A stretch of 64,000 nucleotides of DNA from positions 20,536,983 through 20,600,982 of the forward strand of contig OZ020245.1 of the NCBI GenBank assembly GCA_963971285.1. The letters are read 5' to 3'. The notes below the pieces were generated by a model that worked only from the letters and a program-made list of their open reading frames with translations, did not search any database and had not been told where the DNA came from. Source of the stretch: Astropecten irregularis (taxonomy: Eukaryota; Echinodermata; Asteroidea; Paxillosida; Astropectinidae). Below, piece by piece: positions 41,065-52,556 of the stretch (the stretch's first letter is position 1; each line of letters begins with the position of its first letter). The translations under genes were made by a program, and so were the position numbers.

Positions 41065-41148
41065 ATGGCGTCCAGAAAGATCCAGAGACTAGGTCTGGCA
41101 CCTGCAGTAGTCGAACGACTGCACAAACAAGGAGTCATCACGTGCCAA
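41065..41148 (+). CDS. RAD51B: RAD51B exon 1
   Basis: MASRKIQRLGLAPAVVERLH continues to KQGVITCQ, aligned with human MGSKKLKRVGLSQELCDRLS. The start is the ATG in context TTCATGG. The donor CAA|GTATAA is unusual in lacking the exonic G. Confidence 0.92.
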
Positions 41149-44100
41149 GTATAAAACTATAAACTCATTGAGTCTCACTTTTTCTAAATCAAATTTCTTG
41201 CCTTGACAGTGATGTTATCTTAGTCTCAGAACTTTGAGGTTAATGCCACCAGCGCGGACCTAATCAATACACCGATCCAAAAATGTACATTTCCTCTCAG
41301 CCAGGGCATTGAGAGTCAGGTTAAGAAATAAAACTCGGATTTATAAAAGAATTACCTTGTACCATAGAGTTAAATAAAAAACTAGAGTGCACGCTTCGTA
41401 TTCAATGTGCGTGCTCTTGGCACTCTGGCACAGACGCGCAGCCGCTATTTTAGTTGGGGTGACTGAGCAACCGCAGTAGAGTCCAAAAACGGTACCCGGA
41501 TGTTACTCGAAGAAGTGCGCGTACTGTGCGTGAAGTGACGCGACGGGTATTTTATGCACAGTGCTGCGCGCACGAACCAGGGTAAGAATAATGTACGCAC
41601 AATTTGAAACGGGACGCGCGAGTTTGACCTTATTTGGTTTTCTTAGGCAATGGCGCTGGCCATTCTAGTTTTTTATTTAACTCTATGCCTTGTACATACA
41701 AAACAAAAGTAAACTCAACAAAAAGTGTGTAGTATTTTAACGGTATGTTTCTACCAGCACCATCTTCATTCCCTTAAAGTTATATGTAAATCTGTGAACA
41801 TTTCTGTTTGGATTTGTTACCAATCCTGTACCTTATAATGCAGCCCAAGTTGACATCACTTGTAATCATATCTTATTTCTTTCTTTTTACTTGGTAGGAT
41901 CTCCTATCTAAGACGAGACTAGAGCTTATGAAGATGACTGGTATGACTGATACTAAAGTCACTGACATGCTACTGGTCGCCAGCCAAGCTTGTCTACCAG
42001 CCAGAAACACGGTGTGTAATACAAGAAATGATTATGGGCATTCACAAAATGGAGGCTCTGGCTCCGTCTCAGGCTACGGCTCCATTCTGAAATCAAGGGT
42101 ATCAAAATAGAGGCTTTTGCCTGCGGTTTGGAAGTAGATTTTCTAGTTTGAAAAGGAAGACAGAACTTCAGCTTCAGTGAAAATCCACAACCTATATTTT
42201 CAGCATATGGATGTCAGAGTTGGAGCCTGAGCCTGAGCCTGAGCCTGAGCCTCCGTTTTATAAGCACCCTTAGGTTCTAAAAAACTAAGTTGTCTTTATC
42301 TGTGGAGATTTGTTTTCCCCCCCGAAAAAAAACAATCTTTAAGGGTGAATTTTGTTGGTTATTTTGAAAGGTGACACATTCTGACTACTGTTATTAAAAA
42401 TCAAGAACACATTGTTTGTGATTTTCTGCACTTCCCAAATTTCCCCCACAGTTGTCAAATGTTTTCTTTTTTGGGGGCTCATACTTATATAAGTCTGCTG
42501 GTTTTGTTGACTAAGTAAATGATGCTATCTTTTGATTGTGCCGTCCAGAGTTGATGTTTGCCGGCTAAATCGTGGGATTTCACTCGATGCGGTCGTGTTA
42601 TTGCTGTACTGTGTCGCGCTAGCTGCGCTATCGTACCAGTCAGGCATGTTATGTACTGGGGTCAATACCGCCAAAAGACCAATGGCGATGTAATGTTAAA
42701 CAAACACGCTGTGAAGCTCAAGTTACACAGATATATGCATTCCGTCAGTGAACATTAAACCGGGCCTGGCCGCTGCCTCGCAAAAGCTCAGGAACTTGCC
42801 TTGTTGTTGATAGGCCCTTAATCCAGTTCTCTAGAGTTTTGGTAAGAGACATTTGCTGGCAGCATGTTCTCCTATTCAATCAGCGCTTCCCATTACACCG
42901 TTGCTAATTAAAAAACAACAGCGCGGGATTAAAAAATATTGCCTGAAAATGCCCTGCACCAAAGATTGTTTTGATTTCATCAAATCTGGGAAATTGTTTA
43001 ATGTCTGAGGTAATTTGTTAGAAAAACACTTATAGGTCTGTAAAAAGTTCAGAATTGTTGTTTGTAGTCGACACAAATTTAAAGAAAACGGTCCATATGT
43101 GGTTGGTATTAACAAACTCTCTCTTGGGATTTGTTGCTGGAATGCATCTTTAATCTCCTTAAAGGGATAACGCATGATTGGTAAAGGTCACAGAACAGCA
43201 CCCACTCACAACTGGTTGATCCAATATGTGCTTGAAACACACACCTGTGAAATCTATCGGTACTCAGTCCCCAGACACAAAGTGCAAAAACTGACTCATT
43301 TTGTTTGATATAAAACATGGAAAATGGTTTCAGTGTCTCAGAAAGAACACCATTTGTTGTACACTTTTGTAAGTATACAATTTAAGTTAGAAAGAAATAT
43401 TACAACAGGATGTTTCTGCCTTGTTTCAGGTAATTATTTCGGTTGATGAGCATTTTTGCAGCAGTTTATTACTAGTATCTGTGGTATGTGCATGTTTTCA
43501 TGGCTTCTGACTGCCATATGAACACAGATAATTGACTATTGGGGTCACCACCAACGTAGGGCTGGATGGCTCAGTTGGTAGAGAGCATGTACAGTGTTCA
43601 GGAGGTCGCCGGTTGGAATCCCACTCCAGTAAATCTTTCTTTGTTCACTTTCATTAACAGAAATGTTACTTTGTCAATTGATTAAATCATTATAAGCGTG
43701 CCCAGGGGTCGATTTCACCACACTCATTGCAACTGACTATCAATCGTAGGACTTATGATGCATTGCAGCCCTACGTAGGATACAATGGGTTATCCTTCGT
43801 AAGTCGAGTTACGATCGATCTTTCTGAAATCGACCCCTGGCCCGATTAGCTCAGGAGGGCAAAAAGCTCTGGCACATAAATCCAGAGGTCTTGGGTTCTA
43901 TTCCCGAGTCAGTCTAGACTGAATCTGCTTTTCACAGTTGATATAGATTCAGTTGCTTAGCTCTTATAAAGGTATTGTACAGGATTGGTAGCATGTGGGG
44001 AAATGTTCACAGATTTGATGATAGAAACATACTGTTAAAATATTTCTGCCTAAAATGGTGTATTTATCCAGATCTCGGAGTGAGATCAAAACCATTCTTT

Positions 44101-47100
44101 ATGTTTTATAAGAAAAATTGAGTCATGTTTTCGCTATTTTCTCGTGATTCAGATGTCCGATTGAGCTCAAATTTTCACAGGCTTATTATTTCATGCACAT
44201 ATATAGACAAAGTGTGAGTGCTGTTCCGTCACCTTTACCAATCATGTATTATACCTTTAAATACTCTCTGGATTCACATTAGTAGATTTCCATGGTGCCA
44301 TGTATATCTCATCCAAACTATCCTTAATCCACTAGGCATGGGACCTGTATGACCGGACAAGCATGGAAGGGTGTCCGGCCTTCTTCAGGACATCTCTGAG
44401 ACAGCTTGACCATGTCTTGCATGGAGGCCTTCCTTCAGGCACCATCACTGAGGTGAGTATTAGTCATGGGTCTGTTGGGAGGGTACAGGAATTAGGCTCT
44501 TAACAGTTTAACGGGAAGGCTGCTTCACAGTTTTTGAAATCAGGGGCCTGTTTGATTCAGGCACACAATCAGTGATCTAGCAAATCCACATCACATGCAG
44601 GATACGCTAAAATGGGATCCAAAGCAGCTTGTGCACATAGGATGACTGATCACTTGCCTGAAACAAACAAGCTCCAAATCTTTAGGTCTGGAGAGGGGGC
44701 ACTTGGGGGAACAGGGACTACAAATAGCCAGTAGCCCTACTGTAGTTATCCCACTAGGAGAATTGAATAGACAGAATGTCTTTGAGATGTCTGTCAGTCG
44801 AGTTTTAAACAGTTAGACTATAAGCATGCTGCAGGGCTGGAAATAAGGTTTGTAGAGGGCAAGGCCAATTTTCCATTGCAAGGGTCACTTCCATTGGAAA
44901 ATCACAACGTCTATGGAAACATTTGAAGGGGCACCAAGGCCAAGAACCCAGGACAACAAAGGCCATTGCCTCCGTGGCCTCCGTCTATTTCCAGGCTTGA
45001 TGCAGTGATGCAGATAGGGAAGTAAGCCACGTGGGCAAAAGTTCTGGTCTGAGTTCCTAAATGACCTTAATACTTGCAGCTTCACTGTTAAGTAGATGTT
45101 AACATGCATTGCCAAAGCTGTCAAATCTTGGGGAAATTTCAATATTGTCTGTGGTCAAGGGGCCAAGCTGTCATCCATGTACACTTGTAAATCTCTGGGA
45201 AGTATCTTAGAACACAATGGTGCTGGTCAAACACTCAGCTACCTCTATAACTTCACATGTTAATTCATAACTTCCACAGATTGCAGGCCCACCAGGATGC
45301 GGCAAGACCCAGTTCTGCATCATGCTGAGCGTCTTGGCAACCTTGCCGGCAGCCATGGGTGGATTGGACGGTGCCGTGGCTTACATCGATACCGAGTCGG
45401 CCTTCAGTGCGGAGAGGTCAGAATCAATGACAAACCCTGGGATGGATTTTTTTTTTGGTATTTTATTCATGCGGAGCGGTAGGGTTTTATATCACGGCTA
45501 GGGTCGGGTTTCATGATTAGAAGGTTACATCTGCGGGCGTTATGCAAAGCAGGGTGTAGATCAATTGGCGTTTCAGACTGTGCGTCGCAGTTAGTGAAAT
45601 GAGGCCCCCCGTTGGATTCACTCGCACTTATTATTCATAAGGAGGGAACCCAGACAGTGCCCCCTCCACAGATAAACCTCCTCCAAAACCCTGCTCGGGA
45701 TGCAACAGGTTGTCCTCAGTATGGCCTCCGGGTAATTAGCATCATCAGACTCATTACATTTATGCTCTGGGGCATTTTTTCTTTGGTACCCGTGATTGTT
45801 CATCAGGGGTCTTGAAGTTTACTTGTTTGATGATCACGTGTAGTGAGGCAAACAGGTTTCTGCATCTTGGGCTTGGTGCTTCCATTAAAAAGCCAACAAG
45901 AGTTTGAATAGGGCTCCGCTCTTGTGACGTCACATTCAGATGTTCGGACAAACAAGTCGCACGTGGCCCAACTAACTTACACATAAACGTTGTGATATTT
46001 GTCCGAACATCCGGCTAACTATAGCTCTCAATATGAAGGGCATATGCTATAAATAACTCAAGTGCGGAGCCCTATTGACCCCAGTTTAGGGAAAGTGGTA
46101 GCACAGTATGTGCTTTCTATGCCTTTTTTTATAGGCAGGAATTATGCAGTGATATTATACAAGCAAATCACTGTGGGACAGTTTGCGATAAGATTTGAAA
46201 CGTTAACTCCCACAGGTGGTCTGTATGCAAAGAAATCCATGTTAATAATAATAATAATAATGGACACTTAACGCACCGGTGTCTGCCAAGCATGACGCTC
46301 ATGGTGCAATTTAAATATTATCACTGGTAATCGGGCCATAATTCACATTCCTGAAACCATCTCAGCTCTCTGGGGAATATACAGCCTCGTGCTACCCTAT
46401 TCAGTACACAGAGGCTAATCAAACCACAAAGCCATCTCTACCCTCTCAGGTACCCATTTACACCTGGGTGAAGAGAAGCAATATGTTATAAAGTGTCTTG
46501 CCCAAGGACGCAAGCACCAATAACCTATGGCTGGATTCGAACCCACAATCTGTAGATTGACCACAAGACTTTGATTTCAACACGCCAGACCACTAGGCCT
46601 CAGCACCCCACATGTTAATGGTTTTTTTTCTTTGGTTTATAAAATGTTTTTGTCAAATCTTCTCCCTTTCCTTGGCAGACTGGTTGAAGTAGCTCACTGC
46701 AGATACCCGGATCATTTCAACCAGGACGAGGCATTTGTTTCTCTCACTAGTAGAGTCCATGTTTACCTGGAGTCAACGTGCTCTAGTCTCCTCTCAAGGT
46801 AAACACTTCTCCCTTTAATACCCAGGAGCTAAATCATCTTCAAGAGTAGTATGTACAGCAGTGTTGGAGTACTCGTACTTGTACTTGTACAGGCAAATAC
46901 TCGGCCCGTACTCAATAAAAAGTACTCGAAAATTAAATGTACTTGGCCAGTAATTGATAAAAAGTACTCGAAAATAAAATGTACTTGGCCAGTAATTGAT
47001 AAAAAGTACTTGAAAATAAAATATACTTGGCCCATACTTGATTCCATGTACCGGTACTTGAATTTTGGGAGTACTCGACCATTTAGTGCAAATTTCATTT

Positions 47101-47714
47101 TTGTTACAATTTAACAGTTGATCTTTTTGCAGATTTCCGATAAATTAAACAATGGGAGTATATAGATCACCATGATTTTAGTATCAAATGGAGTAAGCAG
47201 CACAGTGTCATTTGCAAGGTTTGAAAAACATTAATTTCTGAGAAGAGTGGCACAACACCCAATTTATGAACATCTTTGTGAAACAAACTGCATTTTTTTG
47301 CACTGTGCATTGGTACTGTACTCGGACGTGGACTCGGACTTAAGTACTCGGACTCAGCCCTGTATTCGACCTTGAATGTACTCGGACTCAATACTTTGGA
47401 CTTTGACTTGTCACCAATTGGAGTACTTTGGGGAACTTTGTACTTGGATCTTCCGGGGGTCGCTGGTTCAAATCCCGCTCCAGTCAATTTGTCTTTGTTC
47501 ACTTTTCAATTAATATTATTTTTTCTGTAGACTGCAGAATCTTGAAGAAGACCTGATCACCAAGCGCGTCCGACTGATCATCTTGGACTCCGTAGCCTCT
47601 CTGGTCAGGAAGGAGTTTGACAACAGCCTACCGGCCAACATGATGGAAAGAACCAACCTCTTGTCCAAACAGGCTGCCATCCTCAAGTATCTGTCCGAGT
47701 CATTCTCCATCCCG
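41065..47714 (+). CDS. RAD51B: RAD51B (RAD51 paralogue 2), coding exons 1-6, 3' end beyond window
   Basis: RAD51B is a RecA/RAD51-family ATPase of the BCDX2 complex (RAD51B-RAD51C-RAD51D-XRCC2), which supports RAD51 filament formation in homologous recombination in the nucleus. Six exons join in phase: 41065-41148, 41898-42011, 44336-44452, 45280-45416, 46679-46798 and 47531-47714, giving 252 residues. Residues 1-66 resemble the human N-terminal helix-hairpin-helix region. Walker A GPPGCGKT is at 108-115 and Walker B LIILD, with Asp, at 206-210. The segment IDTESAFSAERLVE is nearly identical to human. The order matches human RAD51B up to EFSIP. The following exons (VILTNQITTH and onward in human) were not found in the remaining 16 kb. 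Confidence 0.97.
41366..41690. mobile_element. TIR element with AGAGTTAAATAAAAAACTAG ends
   Basis: The ends AGAGTTAAATAAAAAACTAG and CTAGTTTTTTATTTAACTCT are perfect inverted repeats of 20 nt. The roughly 290-bp interior is GC- and CpG-rich, unlike its surroundings. Confidence 0.85.
41735..41840. mobile_element. MITE family 2, right-end fragment
   Basis: It contains ACGGTATGTTTCTACCAGCA, CATCTTCATTCCCTTAAAGT and the end GTTACCAATCCTGTACC. Confidence 0.7.
41898..42011 (+). CDS. RAD51B: RAD51B exon 2
   Basis: DLLSKTRLELMKMTGMTDTK ends ASQACLPARNT, aligned with human DFLCLSPLELMKVTGLSYRG and VSRACAP. The acceptor is tacttggtag and the donor ACG|GTGTGT. Confidence 0.95.
42047..42270. repeat. 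GGCTCCGGCTCC foldback element, copy 5
   Basis: It starts about 36 nt past the RAD51B exon 2 donor. GGGCATTCACAAAATGGAGG pairs with CCTCCGTTTTATAAGCACCC. Confidence 0.75.
43159..43420. mobile_element. MITE family 2, partial copy
   Basis: It starts TTAAAGGGATAACGCATGAT and keeps GGTCACAGAACAGCACCC. The right half is diverged. Confidence 0.6.
43519..43648 (+). mobile_element. TIR-flanked tRNA-like element, copy 3
   Basis: TGAACACAGATAATTGACT and a TCTTTCTTTGTTCA end flank GGGCTGGATGGCTCAGTTGG and a mutated B box GGTTGGAATCC. Confidence 0.8.
43704..43839. repeat. GGGGTCGATTTCA short foldback element, copy 2
   Basis: GGGGTCGATTTCACCACACT pairs with TTTCTGAAATCGACCCC. Confidence 0.8.
43968..44263. 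mobile_element. MITE family 2 copy
   Basis: It runs from AAAGGTATTGTACAGGATTG to CCAATCATGTATTATACCTT, inverted ends. It stops 73 nt before the RAD51B exon 3 acceptor. Confidence 0.8.
44336..44452 (+). CDS. RAD51B: RAD51B exon 3
   Basis: AWDLYDRTSMEGCPAFFRTS continues LRQLDHVLHGGLPSGTITE, aligned with human SPAFLSTTLSALDEALHGGVACGSLTE. The acceptor is taatccactag and the donor GAG|GTGAGT. Confidence 0.97.
44543..44673. repeat. Foldback element with CAGGATACGCTAAAATGGGA core
   Basis: GGCCTGTTTGATTCAGGCAC pairs with TGCCTGAAACAAACAAGC. Relative of 1643-1760 and 58791-58913. Confidence 0.75.
45280..45416 (+). CDS. RAD51B: RAD51B exon 4 (Walker A)
   Basis: IAGPPGCGKTQFCIMLSVLA runs to AYIDTESAFSAE plus a split Arg. 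The P-loop GPPGCGKT is intact. The acceptor is acttccacag and the donor AGAG|GTCAGA. Confidence 0.97.
45918..46082. repeat. GCGGAGCCCTATT foldback element
   Basis: AATAGGGCTCCGCTCTTGTG pairs with CAAGTGCGGAGCCCTATTG. Related to the elements at 12085 and 15630. Confidence 0.65.
46242..46610 (-). mobile_element. tRNA-derived SINE, inverted copy
   Basis: The ATT tail lies at the left and the tRNA-like head at the right (complement of GGCCTAGTGGTCTGGCGTG). B box GGATTCGAACCC (complement GGGTTCGAATCC) at about 46531-46545. Confidence 0.85.
46679..46798 (+). CDS. RAD51B: RAD51B exon 5
   Basis: (R)LVEVAHCRYPDHFNQDEAF continues LTSRVHVYLESTCSSLLS and a split Arg. It aligns with human RLVEIAESRFPRYFNTEEKL and SSKVHLYRELTCDEVL. 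The acceptor is tccttggcag and the donor CAAG|GTAAAC. Confidence 0.96.
46856..47455. mobile_element. GAGTAC-rich element, inverted long copy
   Basis: It carries tandem GTACTTGGCCAGTAATTGAT units and GTACTCGGACTT runs, plus the AAGAGTGGCACAACACCCAA middle block, in reverse orientation to 19546-20112. Confidence 0.8.
47456..47510 (+). mobile_element. tRNA-like element, 3' fragment
   Basis: GGTCGCTGGTTCAAATCCCG followed by CTCCAGTCAATTTGTCTTTG and TTCACTTTTCAAT. Only the T arm and 3' terminal repeat remain, ending 20 nt before the RAD51B exon 6 acceptor. Confidence 0.75.
47531..47714 (+). CDS. RAD51B: RAD51B exon 6 (Walker B)
   Basis: (R)LQNLEEDLITKRVRLIILD, then SVASLVRKEFDNSLPANMME, ending YLSESFSIP. 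It matches human KLVILDSVASVVRKEFDAQL and KYLAEEFSIP. The acceptor is ttttctgtag and the donor CCG|GTAAGT. Confidence 0.97.
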
Positions 47715-47814
47715 GTAAGTCCAGAAAACATTCTCTTTGTCTCTCATACCGTACTAACATCTCGTTGTACAGCCTGCGTGTACTGGTGACGTAATACAGG
47801 AAGCTGGACTGTTT

Positions 47815-48065
47815 TACAGCGTAGTCGCGGTACGTTTACCCACGGGAAGTGTTCCCATTGGACTTCTTTGCGTCCCTGTTATGTTACGGTGGCTGCGTGG
47901 AAGTTTTCCACGACCACTTTCGGCCTGTTAGTTTTACATCACGTTCGCGGTAAGTTGACAGCGATGTAAGTTTACCGTGCGTTCCCATTGGACTTAATTT
48001 TGTCAATTTTCAAGAAAGTCGCGGTAGTTACTAAAATAAGTCCAATGGGTACACGGCTTATGTCT
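47815..48065. repeat. GTCGCGGTA foldback element
   Basis: TTCCCATTGGACTT occurs twice with inverted AAGTCCAATGGG. GTCGCGGTACGTTTACC and its relatives recur around it. It starts about 100 nt after the exon 6 donor. Confidence 0.65.
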
Positions 48066-48305
48066 ACACTTACGTGATGAATGCTAGGCAAAAAAGGTAG
48101 ACACATTGAGCGATAGCGGACTGCAAACTATATTTAAATAGATATAAACTATATTTCAAAAGATTCTATGATGATGTCTTCATGATTATAGCTACATCAT
48201 GTGCGAGTGTGCTGCTTTTTTATGAACCATTTCTCTGTGTGCACTGTTGTAAAATTGGCCTCGTTGGGTCCAACTTATTAGACCCCATGTATTGCAACTC
48301 TATCT

Positions 48306-48762
48306 TACGGGTGCGCCACACTATTAAATACACTCCCATTGACCTTAGTGTAAAACCCCATCCAGGAGTCTCTCAGTTTTTGGTGCAATACTAGTTTGAA
48401 CCCTCATCTACCCAATTCTTTTCAATTTTTGGTTTGTTAATAGCCGATTAGATTGACAATTGACCCAAGAAAAAAACACCCCCCAAATGTCCTTTTTCCG
48501 TAACCGACTTGCTACCAGTTTTCATGACGTAACCCTCCACGTTCAAAACAATGTAGAGCCCGATTTTAAACCAAAATATCTCAAGTCTCCACATCAGGCT
48601 GAAGCAATGAACCCCCAGTTTGTGAAATCCCGTCATAATTACACAATATATTAATTGCATGACCCCCCAAATTGCATATTTAAAAACATTTGAGGGTACA
48701 CAGAATATGCTAATCAGTTCGGCGCATTGATTTGTAAGATATTTATGGGGTGCACCCTGACA
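48306..48762. mobile_element. TGCACCACACTAAAT element, inverted copy
   Basis: It runs from GGGTGCGCCACACTATTAAA to TATTTATGGGGTGCACCCTG. It is collinear in reverse with the copies at 36833 and 37325. Confidence 0.8.
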
Positions 48763-49264
48763 GGTGTGCTATATGTAAATTGCCCCCTCTATTGATCAAT
48801 TGTGATGTGCAGATTTGTCCCTAGGTTAGATTTCAAGCTAGGTGTATTTATTTATTGAGGCAAATGTTTATAGCGACTGACATTACCTATTTATTAAAGA
48901 GGCGCTATTTAGGCTTGTCCAGACTTGGCGTAGGACTTAAACTGTGTTTGTTAGGGCTGGATTTGGAAGTTTCTCTCTATTTTTTGTTGCGTTGTTGGAA
49001 AAGGGGTAGTTTTGAAGGTCATGGAACATTTGAAAATTTTTACTTAGGGCCACTGATGTTTTTGAATCAAAATCACTTTTGGTTTTTTGCACTAAATTTT
49101 GTTCGGTCATTCTTCGACATATTTCATGTTTTACTTCACTGTGAAATTATATGGGAGTGCGGTTAGTCGGTTCCTTAGACTGTGGCGAAGCATATGAATG
49201 ACCAAATAACAAGCATCAAGTAGCATAATAATAATAATGATAACAGTATAATAATAACCCAGGA

Positions 49265-49510
49265 TGGGACCTTAGGGAGACTTTCTCATTGGTCGTGCAC
49301 AAACTTAACTTCCCTATTTCTAAACATCCTCCAAACCAATGAACTTGAAATTGACATATGCTCATATTGAGAGCACTCTCTGTCTTCTATTAAAATAATG
49401 ACAATAAAAATATGTCTTTAAAAGGTAGCTGGTATAATAGGGAGACACTGAAAAGTCTCCCTATTTGCAGATGTCTCCCCAATGTTCACTTTTAGATGCT
49501 AAAGTGTCTC
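49265..49510. repeat. TAGGGAGACTTTC repeat
   Basis: It shares CTTAGGGAGACTTTC, CATCCTCCAAACCAATGAAC and GTCTCCCTAA with 51237-51500, and is inverted to 19055-19205. Confidence 0.75.
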
Positions 49511-50186
49511 CCTAATATGCAATTTAGATAAATATAGGACATACTATATGAATATACTCTTCTGCGCATTACACATTCTACTTGAATGGCTGTTTCTGTC
49601 AAATAGAAAATTCAGCCCAGGACCGCAGATAATTTTCAGTTTATTTGTAGACTCTGCGGCTTTGCGTCATACATTCTTCTCCCCCATATCTATACCCTTT
49701 ACTATGTTGCAAAACCAAACAGCGGGCAGATTGTTAAGCTTGCTCCCATCGCGTCCTCACCTATCAAAAAGCTTGCCAACTTCTCGGTTGTCCTCTTCCG
49801 AGTCCGATTTCCAGAATTTCAGCCAAAGCCGGTCCACTTCAATCCCTAAGAGTTGTACCGGTGCGGCCAAATGAGCCGTACTCGAAAAGGATTTCACCGG
49901 AAAGTGGTGTGAACACCCTTAATAGCGCCAGCTATAATGTTGCACCCAGTTCCTGAGTCTGAAGTGGTTTGCATTCGCCTGGTGTATTCAGTTTCAAATG
50001 GTAGATATGGTCTATTTCAAATCTTTTTTCGTTTCTTTTTATAAGAGTTTTCTTCTAGTGTTTCTCGTTGGGGTTTAAGTTATCTACTTTTAACAATTCA
50101 ACATGGTAAGGGAAGCCAAGCGTTATCCTGGGCATAATCATGTATCGGTTTAATTGAAGAGTTCAGTATCAAAGATCATACATGTT

Positions 50187-50551
50187 TAAAGGTAGTATCA
50201 TACTTTAGTAGCGTACCGAAACCGAAATCTTCACAGATTTACGTATAACTATAAAGGGTATAAAGATGGTGATGGTAGAAACATTCCGTTGAAATTGTTC
50301 TGCCTGAAATGCTGTATTTATCCAGAAATTAGTAAAACCAGTGACCAAAATTATGTTTGATCTTTTAAAGATCAAAAATAAAAGAGAAAAGACTTAAGAA
50401 ATACTGTGGCAGTTTTTCACTGTTTTCTCAAAAAGTGGGCACCGTATGGGACTGAAATTTTCAAACATGACTGTTACTATACCTTCCTTGATATTTTTGT
50501 CCATGAATCTGTATTTCTTTGACAAAAACCAAAGTATGATATTACCTTTAA
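50187..50551. mobile_element. MITE family 1, full copy
   Basis: TTTAAAGGTAGTATCATACT and AAAGTATGATATTACCTTTA ends flank the GATCTTTTAAAGATC core. Confidence 0.85.
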
Positions 50552-50598
50552 AGGGTATTGCCTGGGAACAGAAGCTTTCACTGCCATTTACATAATCC

Positions 50599-50953
50599 TT
50601 AAAGGCATTATACAGGATTGGTATTAAAGGTGACAGAACAGCAGCAGACTGTTCATTTTTTTTATTTGTCATGGACTAAAAAACAAACCTGTGAAATGTG
50701 CAGCTCATATTATCATTGTTAACTGTAGTAAACAGTGAAAAACACTCACAGTATTTTCAAAATTATTCACAGGAGTTTTGAATTTGATCTTACCTGAGAT
50801 CAAAAATTGTTTTCGGTCTTTGTTTTACTAATTTCTGGATAAATACAGCATTTCAGCCAGAAACATTTTAACCATCTTCATACCCTGAAAGTTAAAGGTA
50901 AATCTGTGAACATTTCTGTTTGGGTATGTTACCAATTCTGTACTGTACCTCTA
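50599..50953. mobile_element. MITE family 2 copy
   Basis: TTAAAGGCATTATACAGGAT and CCAATTCTGTACTGTACCTC ends. It lies about 50 bp after a family 1 copy. Confidence 0.75.
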
Positions 50954-51236
50954 AGTTTGATATCAATTATGCCTACCAAAATATTTAGACAAATAATAGT
51001 CCGTTATTATCTGTGCATATGGCAGTTTATTGGTGATTTCCCACATTGTCACGGACATGTTTAAATTAAAAATTTACCACACTTTCTAGTACACAAATTA
51101 CAGGCTTTGATTTCAAAATTATGTCCATTTATTTATTTGTTAATTAATTTTTTTTTGGGGGGGGGGGGGAGAGATCATCCACCTTGGTGGAGCATGATGC
51201 ATGATTTTTTCATATAGGAGTATGTGATAGTAACTG

Positions 51237-51500
51237 AGGATGGGGCCTTAGGGAGACTTTCCCATAGGGACATGCACAAAATTTACTCACCTATTTCTAT
51301 ACATCCTCCAAACCAATGAACTTGAAATTGACATATGTTCATATTGAGAGCATTCTCTGTCTTCTATTAAAATATGGACTGTACAAATATGTCTTTAAAA
51401 GGTAGCTGGTACCTTAGGGAGACATCGAAAAGTCTCCCTAAGTCCAGATGTCTCCCTAATGTCCACTTTTAGATGCTAGCGTCTTTCCCTAATACCCATT
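51237..51500. repeat. TAGGGAGACTTTC repeat, copy 2
   Basis: Nearly identical over CTTGAAATTGACATATG and TTCATATTGAGAGCATTCTC to the 49265 copy. Confidence 0.75.
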
Positions 51501-51693
51501 TGTAATTAGTTGGATTTTTAAATGGATTTCACTGATTTGTTTTCCTCCTCCCAGATGATATTACACTTACACTCTACAATACATGATAAGTTTCAACAAT
51601 AACCTTTTTAACTTTGAAGTTGTACACACATTTCAATATGAAATTCACAGTACTTTGAATATAAGAATCATTATTTGTATGTGGATCGGTTTG

Positions 51694-51905
51694 TGGAAAC
51701 ACCATGTAAGAATCGTTCGTACTTTCGCACTTCTATTTCGTTCGCACTTCTTGTAAGGTCTCAACGTTTCGACTAGCCTGCTCTAGTCATCATCAGGAGA
51801 CCATCAGGACTAGAGCAGGCTAGTTGAAACGTTGAGACCTTAAAAGAAGTGCAAATGAAATAGAAGTACATTAGTATGAACGTTTCTTGCATGGTGTTTC
51901 CGCAA
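51694..51905. repeat. Foldback element with GGAAACACCATG ends
   Basis: GGAAACACCATGTAAGAATC pairs with TTTCTTGCATGGTGTTTCC. Inner GTCTCAACGTTTCGACTAGC pairs with GCTAGTTGAAACGTTGAGAC. Confidence 0.85.
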
Positions 51906-52283
51906 ACAGATCCAAATAAAAATACAAATTGTCACCATGCAAAGCCTCAAATCTTTCTTTTAAGAATCATTATTAGGATTGAATAGTATGGGAGGAATAA
52001 GAAATTGCAATTACCGGTACAAAAAAAAAGATATCGAAAAACCTGACATAGCATGCATGCATTTTGTAGCCATTGAGGTATCTTGGAGCACCAAGGCACA
52101 TATATTTGCTGAGCACAGTCCAGGTTTGCTTAGGAAATCCAGGTCACCGACTAAAATTACATGTAATTGTCCACAACTGGTTCTCAGCTATAATTTTTTT
52201 TGCATGTAGGAAATTATGAAGAATTTGCTAACTCGTTTGTTGTCAGTAGTTCAATTCAACTTGGCTGAAATGTTTAATCTGCC

Positions 52284-52418
52284 CGGGGTCGATTTCACGA
52301 AGCCCTACGATTAATCGCAACTTGAGTTACGATGGATAAAACATCGTATCCCACGTCATGTCGGGCTGCAATGTATCATAAGTCCTACGATTGATGAGTT
52401 TGGTGAAATCGACCCCTG
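52284..52418. repeat. GGGGTCGATTTCA short foldback element, copy 3
   Basis: GGGGTCGATTTCACGAAGCC pairs with GTTTGGTGAAATCGACCCC. Confidence 0.8.
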
Positions 52419-52556
52419 TATGGTTAATTTGACTAATCTTTTACTACCAGCTAAACAGAGGAACATACATGTATGACATACAGTGTGTATCCTTGTGCAG
52501 AATATGTGGTTGTGTATAAATAAGGGTTTTAACATGAACTACTCAAAGTTATGTTT

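Noticed and set aside
47167-47502. A 111-codon minus-strand ORF containing [11 protein letters not shown]
   Set aside because: That peptide is the translated complement of the tRNA-like B box joined to the GAGTAC repeat.
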